A DNA stretch of 64,000 nt from an uncultured Rothia sp. (lineage in GTDB: Bacteria > Actinomycetota > Actinomycetes > Actinomycetales > Micrococcaceae), in assembly GCA_946222285.1 (NCBI GenBank), contig CAMIIP010000003.1:124001-188000 (forward strand), given 5' to 3'. Shown here in pieces: positions 54,731-63,372 of the stretch (the first letter of the stretch is position 1; each line of letters begins with the position of its first letter). The position numbers and the translations under genes are program-made. The notes beneath the pieces were generated by a model. That model saw only the letters and a program-made list of their open reading frames with translations. It was not told where the DNA came from and made no database searches.

Positions 54731-55387
54731 ATGACTAACAAATTTGAGCGCCAGGTGAAGGGCCTGCTGGGCACTAAGCTCGGTATGACTCAGGTCTGGG
54801 ACGAGAACGGCAAGTTCGTGCCCGTTACCGTTGTTAAGGCTGACTCCAACGTCGTCACCCAGCTCCGCAACAAAGAAACCGATGGCTACGAAGCTGTTCA
54901 GATCGGTTTTGGTGCTATCGATTCTCGTAAGGTTACCAAGCCTTTGGCTGGTCACTTCGAGAAGGCAGGCATTACCCCTCGCCGTCACCTCGTTGAACTC
55001 CGCACTTCAGATGCTGCAGAGTACTCCCTCGGACAGGAACTGTCCGTAGAACTCTTCGAAGAAGGCCAGAAGGTCGACGTTGTAGGCAAGACCAAGGGTA
55101 AAGGCTTCGCCGGCGTTATGAAGCGCCACGGCTTCTCCGGTGTTGGCGCATCTCACGGTGCACACAAGAACCACCGTAAGCCTGGCTCGATTGGTGGCGC
55201 ATCCTACCCCGCACGCGTATTCAAGGGTATGCGTATGGCTGGTCGTATGGGCGCAAACCGTCATACCACTATGAACCTGACTATCCAGGGTGTAGATACC
55301 GAAAACAATGTTCTTTTGATTAAGGGTGCAATCCCCGGTCCTAAGGGCGGCGTTGTTTTGGTTCGCACCGCTGTGAAGGGAGCCTAA
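54731..55387 (+). CDS. rplC: 50S ribosomal protein L3
   Basis: 218-residue L3. LLGTKLGMTQVWDENGKFVP at the start and the central extension near the peptidyl transferase centre, KRHGFSGVGASHGAHKNHRK, are typical. Fourteen nt after rpsJ. Confidence 0.97.
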   Translation: MTNKFERQVKGLLGTKLGMTQVWDENGKFVPVTVVKADSNVVTQLRNKETDGYEAVQIGFGAIDSRKVTKPLAGHFEKAGITPRRHLVELRTSDAAEYSLGQELSVELFEEGQKVDVVGKTKGKGFAGVMKRHGFSGVGASHGAHKNHRKPGSIGGASYPARVFKGMRMAGRMGANRHTTMNLTIQGVDTENNVLLIKGAIPGPKGGVVLVRTAVKGA

Positions 55388-55392
55388 TTACA

Positions 55393-56016
55393 ATGGCTGT
55401 CAATACTGTCAAGGTAGACCTGCCTGCTGACCTGTTCGACGCTTCGGCATCCGTGCCTTTGCTTCACCAGGTAGTTGTCGCTCAGCTCGCTGCAGCACGT
55501 CAGGGTACCCACAAGACCAAAAACCGCGGCGAAGTTTCCGGCGCAGGTCGTAAGCCTTTCAAGCAGAAGGGCACCGGCCGCGCACGCCAGGGCTCTATCC
55601 GTGCACCCCACATGACTGGTGGTGGCGTTGTACACGGCCCGACTCCTCGTAACTACGCACAGCGTACTCCCAAGAAGATGATTGCAGCTGCACTACGCGG
55701 CGCTCTGTCAGATCGTGCTCGCAACGGTCGCGTACATGTTGTTGAAAACCTGGTAGAGGGCAACACTCCTTCCACCAAGGCTATCAAGGCATCACTGGCA
55801 ACCCTCACTGCGCGCAAGAACGTTCTTATTGTTATTGAACGTAAAGAAGATCTTGTAGCGCTCTCAGCACGCAACCTTGAGAATGTACACGTACTCTACG
55901 CTGATCAGCTCAACACCTACGATGTTCTGATCTCTGACGACGTTGTCTTCACCAAGGATGCCTACGACGTTTTCGTCGCAGTTGCTTCTAAGGCTAAGAA
56001 GGAGGCCGCTAAATAA
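55393..56016 (+). CDS. rplD: 50S ribosomal protein L4
   Basis: 207-residue L4, lining the exit tunnel; in E. coli it also represses the S10 operon. The tunnel loop KPFKQKGTGRARQGSIRAP and GGVVHGPTPRNYAQRTPKKM are present. Overlaps rplW by one base (TAATG). Confidence 0.97.
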   Translation: MAVNTVKVDLPADLFDASASVPLLHQVVVAQLAAARQGTHKTKNRGEVSGAGRKPFKQKGTGRARQGSIRAPHMTGGGVVHGPTPRNYAQRTPKKMIAAALRGALSDRARNGRVHVVENLVEGNTPSTKAIKASLATLTARKNVLIVIERKEDLVALSARNLENVHVLYADQLNTYDVLISDDVVFTKDAYDVFVAVASKAKKEAAK

Positions 56017-56321
56017 TGAGCGTCTCTATCAACAAGAATCCCCGCGACATCATCATTGCACCTGTCGTGTCGGAAAAGAGCTACAGTCAGCTCGATGAAG
56101 GTAAATACTCCTTCCTCGTAGATCCCAGCTCCAATAAATTGGAAATCAAGCAGGCTATCGAAGAAATTTTCGATGTCAAGGTTGCTTCCGTCAACACCGC
56201 AAACCGTCCGGGCAAGCGCAAGCGCACTCGTTTCGGTTGGGGTACTCGTAAGAGCACCAAGCGCGCGATTGTGACCCTTTCCGAAGGCGCCATCGACCTC
56301 TTCGGCGGTCCGCAGGTATAG
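56016..56321 (+). CDS. rplW: 50S ribosomal protein L23
   Basis: 101-residue L23 at the tunnel exit, docking site for trigger factor and SRP. Contains APVVSEKSYSQLDEGKYSF and NRPGKRKRTRFGWGTRKSTK. Confidence 0.96.
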   Translation: MSVSINKNPRDIIIAPVVSEKSYSQLDEGKYSFLVDPSSNKLEIKQAIEEIFDVKVASVNTANRPGKRKRTRFGWGTRKSTKRAIVTLSEGAIDLFGGPQV

Positions 56322-56359
56322 CCCGCGGAGACCACTTTAGCGAAGGAAAGAAATACTAA

Positions 56360-57196
56360 ATGGGTATTCGTAAACATAAGCCGACGACCCCGGGTCGCCG
56401 CGGTTCGAGCGTTTCTGATTTCACCGAAATCACTCGCTCAACCCCGGAGAAGTCCCTGCTTCGTCCGCTTTCAAAGACCGGTGGCCGTAACAACACCGGC
56501 CGCATCACCACCCGTCACAAGGGTGGCGGACACAAGCGTCAGTACCGTCTGATTGACTTCCGTCGTCACGACAAGGACGGCGTTAACGCACGCGTTGCAC
56601 ACATCGAGTACGATCCTAACCGTACCGCTCGCATCGCACTGCTCCACTACGTTGATGGAACCAAGCGTTACATCATCGCTCCCAACCGTTTGAATCAGGG
56701 AGACATCGTTGAATCAGGTCCCTCAGCGGATATCAAGCCTGGTAACAACTTGCCTCTACGCAACATTCCCGTTGGTACCGTGATTCACGCTGTTGAACTT
56801 CGCCCCGGCGGCGGAGCTAAGATGGGTCGCTCAGCAGGCGCTTCCATCCAGCTCGTTGCTAAAGAAGGTCGCTACGCTCAGTTGCGTCTGCCTTCAGGCG
56901 AAATCCGCAACGTAGACGTTCGTTGCCGTGCAACTGTTGGTGCTGTGGGCAATGCCGAGCAGGCAAACATCAACTGGGGTAAAGCAGGACGTAACCGCTG
57001 GAAGGGCATCCGCCCGACCGTTCGTGGTGTTGTCATGAACCCTGTTGATCACCCTCACGGTGGTGGTGAAGGTAAGACTTCTGGCGGTCGTCACCCGGTT
57101 AACCCCAATGGTAAGCCTGAAGGTCGTACCCGTCGCCCCAACAAAGAAAGCGACAAACTTATTGTTCGTCGCCGTCGTACTGGCAAGAAGCGCTAA
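56360..57196 (+). CDS. rplB: 50S ribosomal protein L2
   Basis: 278-residue L2, needed for subunit joining and the peptidyl transferase centre. NNTGRITTRHKGGGHKRQYR and the C-terminal NPVDHPHGGGEGKTSGGRHP with the conserved histidine are visible. GAAAGGAAAG precedes the ATG. Confidence 0.97.
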   Translation: MGIRKHKPTTPGRRGSSVSDFTEITRSTPEKSLLRPLSKTGGRNNTGRITTRHKGGGHKRQYRLIDFRRHDKDGVNARVAHIEYDPNRTARIALLHYVDGTKRYIIAPNRLNQGDIVESGPSADIKPGNNLPLRNIPVGTVIHAVELRPGGGAKMGRSAGASIQLVAKEGRYAQLRLPSGEIRNVDVRCRATVGAVGNAEQANINWGKAGRNRWKGIRPTVRGVVMNPVDHPHGGGEGKTSGGRHPVNPNGKPEGRTRRPNKESDKLIVRRRRTGKKR

Positions 57197-57208
57197 GGAG
57201 CCTGAAAC

Positions 57209-57490
57209 ATGCCTCGTAGTTTGAAGAAGGGTCCTTTCGTTGATCAGCACCTTTTCCTAAAGGTTGCAGCTCAGAACGAGAAGGGCACCAAGAATGTAAT
57301 CAAGACTTGGTCACGTCGCTCGATGATTATCCCCGACATGCTCGGACACACCATCGCGGTTCACGACGGACGCAAGCACGTACCCGTGTTCATCACTGAG
57401 TCGATGGTCGGTCACAAACTCGGCGAGTTTGCACTGACCCGCACTTTCCGTGGCCACGTGAAGGACGATCGTAAGGGCAAGCGTCGCTAA
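57209..57490 (+). CDS. rpsS: 30S ribosomal protein S19
   Basis: 93 residues, MPRSLKKGPFVDQHL at the start and HKLGEFALTRTFRGHVKDD near the end. AAGGAG precedes the ATG. A small hairpin around TATCGGATTTTCCGATA lies after the stop. Confidence 0.97.
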   Translation: MPRSLKKGPFVDQHLFLKVAAQNEKGTKNVIKTWSRRSMIIPDMLGHTIAVHDGRKHVPVFITESMVGHKLGEFALTRTFRGHVKDDRKGKRR

Positions 57491-57552
57491 TATCGGATTT
57501 TCCGATATTGAAACGTTTTTCCTTTCGACACAAGACGAAAGAAAGATAGGCA

Positions 57553-57918
57553 ATGGAAGCTAAGGCATCAGCGCGCTATGTACGCGTCACGCCTATGAAG
57601 GCACGCCGAGTCGTCAACCTGATCCGTGGTAAACAAGCGGAAGAGGCTCTGGCAATTCTGAAGTTTGCTCCTCAGGGTGCATCAGAACCGGTATTCAAAA
57701 TTGTTGCATCAGCTGTAGCAAACGCTCGCTCCAAGGCATCCGCTTCAGGCGAATCCTTCAAGGAAGAAGAGCTTTTCATCAGTGAAGCATTTGTGGATGA
57801 AGGCCCCACCATGAAGCGGTTCCAGCCGCGAGCACAGGGTCGTGCATTCCGCATCAACAAGCGCACCAGCCACATCACCGTGGTTGTCGCTACCCCCGAG
57901 AAAGAGGAGGGCCGCTAA
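57553..57918 (+). CDS. rplV: 50S ribosomal protein L22
   Basis: 121-residue L22 lining the exit tunnel. VTPMKARRVVNLIRGK at the start, then GPTMKRFQPRAQGRAFRINK in the tunnel hairpin. Its stop directly abuts the rpsC ATG. Confidence 0.97.
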   Translation: MEAKASARYVRVTPMKARRVVNLIRGKQAEEALAILKFAPQGASEPVFKIVASAVANARSKASASGESFKEEELFISEAFVDEGPTMKRFQPRAQGRAFRINKRTSHITVVVATPEKEEGR

Positions 57919-58734
57919 ATGGGACAGAAGATTAACCCTAACGGTTTCCGACTTGGCATCACCACCGGACACGTTTCCAAGTGGTTCGCTGATTCCTCCA
58001 AGGAAGGCGAGCGTTACTCGGACTTCGTTCGTGAAGACGTCAAGATCCGCGAGCTCCTCTCACAGGGCATGGAGCGCGCAGGCATCGCAAAGGTAGAAAT
58101 CGAGCGTACTCGTGATCGTGTTCGTGTGGATATCCACACCGCACGTCCCGGTATCGTCATCGGTCGCCGCGGTGCAGAAGCTGACCGCATCCGCGGTGAG
58201 CTTGAGAAGCTAACCAACAAGCAGATTCAGCTGAACATCCTTGAAGTTGCTCAGCCTGATCTCTCGGCTCAGCTTGTAGCGCAGGGCGTAGCTGAACAGC
58301 TCGCATCTCGCGTTGCATTCCGCCGTGCAATGAAGAAGGCAATCCAGTCTGCACAGCGTGCCGGCGCAAAGGGTATCCGTATCCAGTGTGCAGGTCGTTT
58401 GGGCGGCGCTGAAATGTCACGCTCAGAGTTCTACCGCGAAGGTCGTGTGCCTCTGCACACTCTTCGTGCGAACATCGACTACGGTTTCTTTGAAGCTAAG
58501 ACCACTTTCGGCCGCATTGGTGTGAAGGTTTGGATCTACAAGGGCGATTTGACCGACAAGGAACTTGCTGCACAGCAGGCTGCTTCCGGTAACCGTGGTC
58601 GTGGCGGAGATCGCCGCGGAGGCAACGACCGTCGTCGTGGCGGTAACAGTAACCGTGGTCCTCGTCGCGAGCGTCGTAACGATAGCGCTTCGGCTAATGC
58701 TGAAGCCAAGACTGCAGAAAACGGTGAGGCATAA
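57919..58734 (+). CDS. rpsC: 30S ribosomal protein S3
   Basis: 271-residue S3 with a KH domain (VIGRRGAEADRIRGELEKL). The last 60 residues are an Arg/Gly/Asn-rich tail, common in actinobacterial S3. Abuts rplV and rplP without gaps. Confidence 0.97.
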   Translation: MGQKINPNGFRLGITTGHVSKWFADSSKEGERYSDFVREDVKIRELLSQGMERAGIAKVEIERTRDRVRVDIHTARPGIVIGRRGAEADRIRGELEKLTNKQIQLNILEVAQPDLSAQLVAQGVAEQLASRVAFRRAMKKAIQSAQRAGAKGIRIQCAGRLGGAEMSRSEFYREGRVPLHTLRANIDYGFFEAKTTFGRIGVKVWIYKGDLTDKELAAQQAASGNRGRGGDRRGGNDRRRGGNSNRGPRRERRNDSASANAEAKTAENGEA

Positions 58735-59151
58735 ATGCTTATTCCCCGTCGAGTAAAATATCGCAAGCAGCACCACCCCAAGCGTAGTGGTATGGCAAAG
58801 GGCGGTACCGAGGTAACTTTCGGCGAGTGGGGCATTCAGGCTCTAACTCCTGCATACGTTACTAACCGTCAGATTGAAGCTGCACGTATTGCTATGACTC
58901 GTCACATCAAGCGTGGCGGTAAGGTATGGATTAATATCTATCCCGACCGCCCCTTGACCAAGAAGCCCGCTGAAACCCGTATGGGTTCCGGTAAGGGTTC
59001 ACCCGAGTGGTGGGTTGCAAACGTCAAGCCCGGTCGAGTTATGTTTGAACTCTCCGGCGTAACCGAAGAAGTGGCTCGCGAAGCTATGCGCCTCGCTATC
59101 CACAAGCTTCCGATGAAGGCACGCGTTGTGCGTCGCGAAGGTGGTGAGTAA
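58735..59151 (+). CDS. rplP: 50S ribosomal protein L16
   Basis: 138-residue L16 near the A site. MLIPRRVKYRKQHHPKR at the start; the arginine-bearing segment that is hydroxylated in some bacteria, KPAETRMGSGKGSPEWWVA, is present. Confidence 0.97.
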   Translation: MLIPRRVKYRKQHHPKRSGMAKGGTEVTFGEWGIQALTPAYVTNRQIEAARIAMTRHIKRGGKVWINIYPDRPLTKKPAETRMGSGKGSPEWWVANVKPGRVMFELSGVTEEVAREAMRLAIHKLPMKARVVRREGGE

Positions 59152-59156
59152 GCGAA

Positions 59157-59399
59157 ATGGCAGTTGGATCAAAGGATCTGAGCATCGATAAGCTCGTTGA
59201 GCTTTCTGATGAGGCTCTAGCAGAAGAGCTGCGTAAGTCAAAGGAGGAACTTTTTAACCTCCGTTTCCAGGCAGCCACCGGTCAGCTTGAAAATCCAGGT
59301 CGTATCCGTTCCGTAAAGCGCGATATTGCACGTGTTTACACTGTGTTGCGTGAGCGTGAACTCGGTATTCGTCCCTCAACCGAAGGTGAAGCCAAGTGA
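59157..59399 (+). CDS. rpmC: 50S ribosomal protein L29
   Basis: 80-residue two-helix L29 with ELRKSKEELFNLRFQAATGQ and RIRSVKRDIARVYTVLRERE. Overlaps rpsQ by 4 nt (GTGA). Confidence 0.96.
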   Translation: MAVGSKDLSIDKLVELSDEALAEELRKSKEELFNLRFQAATGQLENPGRIRSVKRDIARVYTVLRERELGIRPSTEGEAK

Positions 59400-59668
59400 G
59401 TGAAGTAAAGACTGAAGAGCGTGGCGACCGCAAGGTCCGCCGTGGCTACGTTGTATCCGACAAAATGGATAAGACCGTAGTCGTTGAGGTCGAAGACCGC
59501 GTAAAGCACGCTTTGTACGGTAAGGTTTTGACCCAGTCCTCAAAGATCAAGGCACATGACGAGCAGAATACTGCTGGTATCGGTGACCTCGTTCTTTTGG
59601 CTGAGACTCGTCCGCTCTCCGCTACCAAGCGTTGGCGCGTTGTTGAGATTATCGAGAAGGCTAAGTAA
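59396..59668 (+). CDS. rpsQ: 30S ribosomal protein S17
   Basis: 90-residue S17, GTG start inside the end of rpmC. RRGYVVSDKMDKTVVVEVED and ARPLSATKRWRVVEII-type ending (TRPLSATKRWRVVEIIEKAK) identify it. The S10 operon ends here; rplN and the rest of the spc operon do not follow. Confidence 0.96.
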   Translation: MSEVKTEERGDRKVRRGYVVSDKMDKTVVVEVEDRVKHALYGKVLTQSSKIKAHDEQNTAGIGDLVLLAETRPLSATKRWRVVEIIEKAK

Positions 59669-59703
59669 ATCTTCTTAATTCTCAACCGAGAATAAAACCA
59701 TAG

Positions 59704-59745
59704 AAAGCCCCTTTCCCTATCTGGGAGAGGGGTTTTTAGTTTTTA
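59704..59745 (+). terminator. Terminator after rpsQ
   Basis: 10-bp G/C-rich stem (59708-59717 with 59723-59732, one G-T pair, extended by A-T pairs) followed by TTTTTAGTTTTT. Confidence 0.82.
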
Positions 59746-59834
59746 AGGCTTTATGCCTGAGTTGTCGGCTAATTTTTGGCGAGTTCTTTACCTGGATGCC
59801 TTTTGACGAGAGGACGGAACTACTAATTTTAAGG

Positions 59835-59853
59835 TAAGGTTAGCCTTTGCTAA
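59835..59853. promoter_or_regulatory. IdeR/DtxR-type iron box
   Basis: TAAGGTTAGCCTTTGCTAA matches 15 of 19 positions of the DtxR/IdeR consensus TTAGGTTAGSCTAACCTAA, including the full GGTTAGCCT core. It lies 36 nt before a short Tat-like reading frame and 150 nt before the enterochelin-esterase-like gene, so iron-dependent repression of that gene is likely. Confidence 0.7.
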
Positions 59854-59888
59854 TTAAAAATTGTTTGATGCCCGAGTAGGTTCTTTCA

Positions 59889-59966
59889 ATGCTTTCTCTT
59901 GACCGCCGCTCTTTCTTCGTTGCCGGTTCTCTTTCACTCCTGATAGTTCAGAGATTCCATGGGTGA
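59889..59966 (+). pseudogene. Truncated Tat signal peptide reading frame (25 codons)
   Basis: ATG 59889 opens a frame MLSLDRRSFFVAGSLSLL that looks like the start of a twin-arginine signal peptide, then runs into TGA at 59964 after 25 codons. It sits between the iron box and the esterase gene, where a siderophore-binding lipoprotein or exported protein could once have started. Could also be a chance frame or a leader peptide. Confidence 0.35.
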
Positions 59967-60003
59967 TTCGCGCATGGACACTCTTATAGAAAGGAAAATA
60001 AGT

Positions 60004-61245
60004 ATGAATAAGGATCAGAAAATCCTGCGAATTCCTCCTAAAGTTCCTCGCCCTACCCCCGCGCCTTTCGCCTTATCGCCTGTGGTGAGTGAAATAGAAG
60101 GAGCTCTGGAAGAGGGTAGCTTGGAACTTATGGCGGCGGAACAGCGGTTAGATGATCTTCTGCAACGGGGCACACCTCTGATCGAAGATATCCCGGGATC
60201 AGAGCATGAACGTATCGTCACTTTTCTCGATAAAGATGCGCAGGCTATGAATGTTTTGCTCTTTATCAACCGAATTACCGATGAAACAAATCTTGAACAA
60301 TCTTTGATGAAGCCGGTAGGGCAGACAAGCTTTCGGGCGTTGAGCTTACGCATGAGATCAGACTGGCGCGCCTCATACTGCTTATTGCGGCAAAACCGGG
60401 GTGAAAGAGCTCCCTGGCAGAGTCCGGAGAATCAGCTTCAGCTGAGAGCTGCTCTCGACCGTGGACAGCTAGATTCGGCTAATCCGCACCGGTGCGTGAG
60501 TAATGAGGGGCACTTACTTTCTTTACTTGAGCTTGGCGATGCACCGTATCAGCCTTTCGTTACAGATGCGCAACCTGAGGCTCTCATCTGGCGAGAGAGC
60601 AAAAGCTCCCGTAAATTTTCTGCTCATCTGATGGGCGAAGTTCACGCAAATTTGCCCCTGGTTATTGTGCTTGATGGAGAAAAATGGGCTCAGCAGGGTT
60701 TGTTGAGTATGGCTCGAGAAGCCGTTAAATCTGGATACCTTGAAGATTTTTTGCTGGTGATGGTTCATTCCGGCGGGTATGCACAGAGATGGGAGGAACT
60801 GGACGGATCTTTCCCCTACGCAGATTTTTTGGCCGATGAAGTTATACCGGAGGCGATTGCATCTCTGGGCGTTCAGAGCTATGGAAACGCCATAGTGGTG
60901 GGTCAGTCTTTGGGCGGTTTGAGCGCTATCCTAGCGGTATGGCAAAGGCCAGAAGTATTTTCTGCTGCGGTATCGTCTTCAGCTTCTCTATGGTTAGAGA
61001 CAATGCAGGTGGAATTTGATCGGGTTAGCAAAAATCCAGAAATTTTAGACCGGTATTCGCCCAAGCTACTCCTTGAAGTGGGTGAACAAGAATGGGTTTT
61101 GCTTCCCCTACACCAGAAATTTGCGGAGAATCTTAAACGTAGTGGTTTTGATTATGAGTTTCACACCTATAACGGAGGTCATGATTTTGCTTGCTGGCGT
61201 GGCAGTATTTTACCGAGACTCCGCAAATGTTTTAAAACTTCATAA
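60004..61245 (+). CDS. Enterochelin esterase-like alpha/beta hydrolase (Fes family)
   Basis: 413 residues. The C-terminal half is an esterase-D/Fes hydrolase: PLVIVLDGEKWAQQG, nucleophile elbow GQSLGGLSAI with serine at about 302, and YNGGHDFACWRG with histidine at about 393, the Fes pattern. The N-terminal part corresponds to the Fes lid/E-set region but is divergent. Fes hydrolyses ferric enterobactin in the cytoplasm to release iron; no signal peptide is seen, which agrees. ATG 60004 with AAAGGAAAA ahead is preferred over ATG 59959. Downstream of the iron box and near siderophore genes. Confidence 0.82.
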   Translation: MNKDQKILRIPPKVPRPTPAPFALSPVVSEIEGALEEGSLELMAAEQRLDDLLQRGTPLIEDIPGSEHERIVTFLDKDAQAMNVLLFINRITDETNLEQSLMKPVGQTSFRALSLRMRSDWRASYCLLRQNRGERAPWQSPENQLQLRAALDRGQLDSANPHRCVSNEGHLLSLLELGDAPYQPFVTDAQPEALIWRESKSSRKFSAHLMGEVHANLPLVIVLDGEKWAQQGLLSMAREAVKSGYLEDFLLVMVHSGGYAQRWEELDGSFPYADFLADEVIPEAIASLGVQSYGNAIVVGQSLGGLSAILAVWQRPEVFSAAVSSSASLWLETMQVEFDRVSKNPEILDRYSPKLLLEVGEQEWVLLPLHQKFAENLKRSGFDYEFHTYNGGHDFACWRGSILPRLRKCFKTS

Positions 61246-61413
61246 AATAGTTAAACCTAATTTCAGTTACCGCAAACTCTTTGGTGCGTTTTATCGTGAC
61301 TGAACATACTCGACCAACGTCGGTTGCGAAACTATCGCCGGAACCAAGGTGGCGTTTTTCTTAATGGAAAGTATCCTGCTGATATATCGCAACGTTAAGG
61401 AGCTAAAACATAC

Positions 61414-62337
61414 ATGAAAACAAATATTCCCCGTCGTGCGTTGTTGACTGCAACTGCTAGTTCTGGTGCATTCTTGGCTTTATCCAGCATGGGTGCGGCT
61501 CATGGTGAAACTCCGGCTATTTCAGCATCGAGCTCTGCTATTGGCAGCGAAATAGCTGCTATAGAAACTAAGCTCGGAGGGGACATCTATGTTTCCCTTT
61601 TAGACACTGCATCAGGGCATTCATATGGATATCGTGAAAACGAGCGAGTGCTTTTTTGCTCCACTGGTAAAGTCTTATTAGTTGCGACAATCCTTTCCCA
61701 ATCTATTGTTAATCCTGATCTTCTAAACCGACACGTGCCGATATTCAAAAAGGACATCTTGGCATACGCACCGTTTACTAGTCAGTTTGTTGGATCGACT
61801 CTGACCGTAAGCCAATTGTGTGAATCTACCTTAACGATGAGCGATAATACCGCAGCTAATTTGCTATATAAGGTATGCGGTGGTCCTAGAGTAGTAGCCA
61901 AATTTATCAAAAGTACTGGGGATCGCGTTACTTACGTTAACCGTCTTGAGCCAGACCTCAACATTTCCCGAGGAAAACAAGATACGACTACCGCAAGTGC
62001 TTTTAATCGAACATTGGAAGCGGTGACTGTAGGTAAAGCTCTTCCAAGCGCACAACAGAATTTATTGATTTCTTGGATGAAAAAGAATAAAACTGGTGAT
62101 GCCCAGATTAGAGCTGGAGTTCTGCCATCCATGATTGTGGCTGATAAAACCGGAGCTAGCCAGGAAGGACATTCCCACGACGTGAGTATTATTTGGCCTG
62201 CTAGTAACGGTTTGCCCCTTGTGTTGTCTATTTTTACTAAAATGGAAATACCTGCGAATGCGGTTCTTCAAAAGGAGTGTATCGCTAAGGTTGCTAATAT
62301 TTTGACCTCTGCTTATGTAGCAGAAAGTCTGCTGTAA
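61414..62337 (+). CDS. Class A (serine) beta-lactamase with Tat-type signal
   Basis: 307 residues. N-terminus IPRRALLTATASSGAF looks like a twin-arginine signal with cleavage near AHG (about 31). Class A motifs are all present: SxxK as S83-T-G-K86, SDN at 143-145, omega loop RLEPDLN with glutamate at 179, and KTG at 245-247. Glycine replaces the usual phenylalanine in the S-T-F-K motif, and a cysteine precedes the nucleophile, as in many actinobacterial class A enzymes. An active penicillinase is expected, but substrate range and expression cannot be read. AAGGAG lies 11 nt ahead of the ATG. The gene is AT-richer than the ribosomal genes. Confidence 0.85.
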   Translation: MKTNIPRRALLTATASSGAFLALSSMGAAHGETPAISASSSAIGSEIAAIETKLGGDIYVSLLDTASGHSYGYRENERVLFCSTGKVLLVATILSQSIVNPDLLNRHVPIFKKDILAYAPFTSQFVGSTLTVSQLCESTLTMSDNTAANLLYKVCGGPRVVAKFIKSTGDRVTYVNRLEPDLNISRGKQDTTTASAFNRTLEAVTVGKALPSAQQNLLISWMKKNKTGDAQIRAGVLPSMIVADKTGASQEGHSHDVSIIWPASNGLPLVLSIFTKMEIPANAVLQKECIAKVANILTSAYVAESLL

Positions 62338-62670
62338 AGAAGAGCTGTCATTGAACGGTCGTATTGGCTGAGCTCGTATGAACAATTTGCTCTGCCCATG
62401 GCTAGCTCAAGAAGTGCCATTTTGGATGATGCCCCTTGAATTTTAAAGTGTAAATGGAATAGTTGAGCCGCATGGCTCCTCTTCCGTTTTCTTTTAAAGA
62501 ACCAAAGAGATGCCACCGAGTAGGTGATGCCTCCCCGCGTTCTCGAAAACCGAGGGGTAGAGGACGTTTTTTACCTGGTCTGTGATGGTCTTTCTGATGT
62601 GCTGCAGACTGTGGACTCCCTGATGAATAAGCCTCCCTGCTAGCTTTTATGTGTTTATTTCGTTTGAAGT
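62338..62670. other. 333-nt intergenic region between beta-lactamase and PPTase genes
   Basis: Converging genes with no coding capacity between. Two hairpins could end transcripts: GAGCC-GCAT-GGCTC at 62465-62478 followed by a T-rich stretch, and CCCC...CTCG-AAAAC-CGAG-GGG at 62533-62557 followed by TTTTTT at 62567-62572. ATGAATAAGCCTCC at about 62621-62634 resembles the right end of the MITE-like element at 38004-38017. Confidence 0.45.
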
Positions 62671-63372
62671 TTAGGGTTCTATAACCGCTAACGAGACAGG
62701 GTAAGAGCAGAAATCCGGATGCTGAATATCTAAGAGAGTGGTGTTTTGGGGGAGGAGACTATTTTTGCCTGTGCCCGTGTAGTCTTTGCTCAGTCCTTGC
62801 AGTAGCCCGGTTCCTACCGCTTTGAGGTAGGCCTCCTTGCGGGTCCACAAGCGAGTGAAAGCCAGTGGAAGATCCGGAGCGGGAATCTCTTTGAGTTCCT
62901 TTTGTTCCTCCGGATGAAAGTAGCTAAGAAGCCGCGAATAGTCTGAACGAAGCTGTACTTTTTCAATGTCAATCCCTATTCGTTGCTTAGGCTCTGAGGC
63001 AGCAAGAGCTAAGTAGTCAGCGCTCCGCGAAAGAGAAAACTCGATACCTTGGATCCGAGGCTTGCCCCAGGAGTCTAGGGAAAACACGATATTTTGGGGC
63101 TCTATTCTTAGCTTCTCGGCAAGAAAAAACCGGAGCAGAAGGCGAGAGAGCAACCAGTATCTAGCTTGGTGCTGGGTGGCAAAGCGACGGGCGCGGCATC
63201 GTTCGGTCTCCGAAAAGAGAGGCGAATCGAGGAGGTCTGTAAACGTAAGAGTGCAGATGTCTTCAAAGGCGTGATCGAGAGAAAAAATCCCCAGGTCAAT
63301 ATCGTCTATCGAGACTCTGTGCGAAGAAGACCAGAGAACTTCTTCGCACAGAGATAGCGAGAAATTTCTCAC
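62671..63372 (-). CDS. 4'-phosphopantetheinyl transferase, Sfp type
   Basis: 233 residues from GTG 63372, which overlaps the upstream isochorismate synthase stop by 4 nt (GTGA); a TTG at 63390 would add six. Sfp-type landmarks: WGKPRI, FSLSRSADYLALA, IGIDIEKV with the Mg-binding acidic pair, and LWTRKEAYLKAVGTGL. It transfers phosphopantetheine from CoA to carrier domains; beside an isochorismate synthase gene the likely targets are the EntB/EntF-type carriers of a catecholate siderophore. Confidence 0.87.
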   Translation of the reverse strand: MRNFSLSLCEEVLWSSSHRVSIDDIDLGIFSLDHAFEDICTLTFTDLLDSPLFSETERCRARRFATQHQARYWLLSRLLLRFFLAEKLRIEPQNIVFSLDSWGKPRIQGIEFSLSRSADYLALAASEPKQRIGIDIEKVQLRSDYSRLLSYFHPEEQKELKEIPAPDLPLAFTRLWTRKEAYLKAVGTGLLQGLSKDYTGTGKNSLLPQNTTLLDIQHPDFCSYPVSLAVIEP

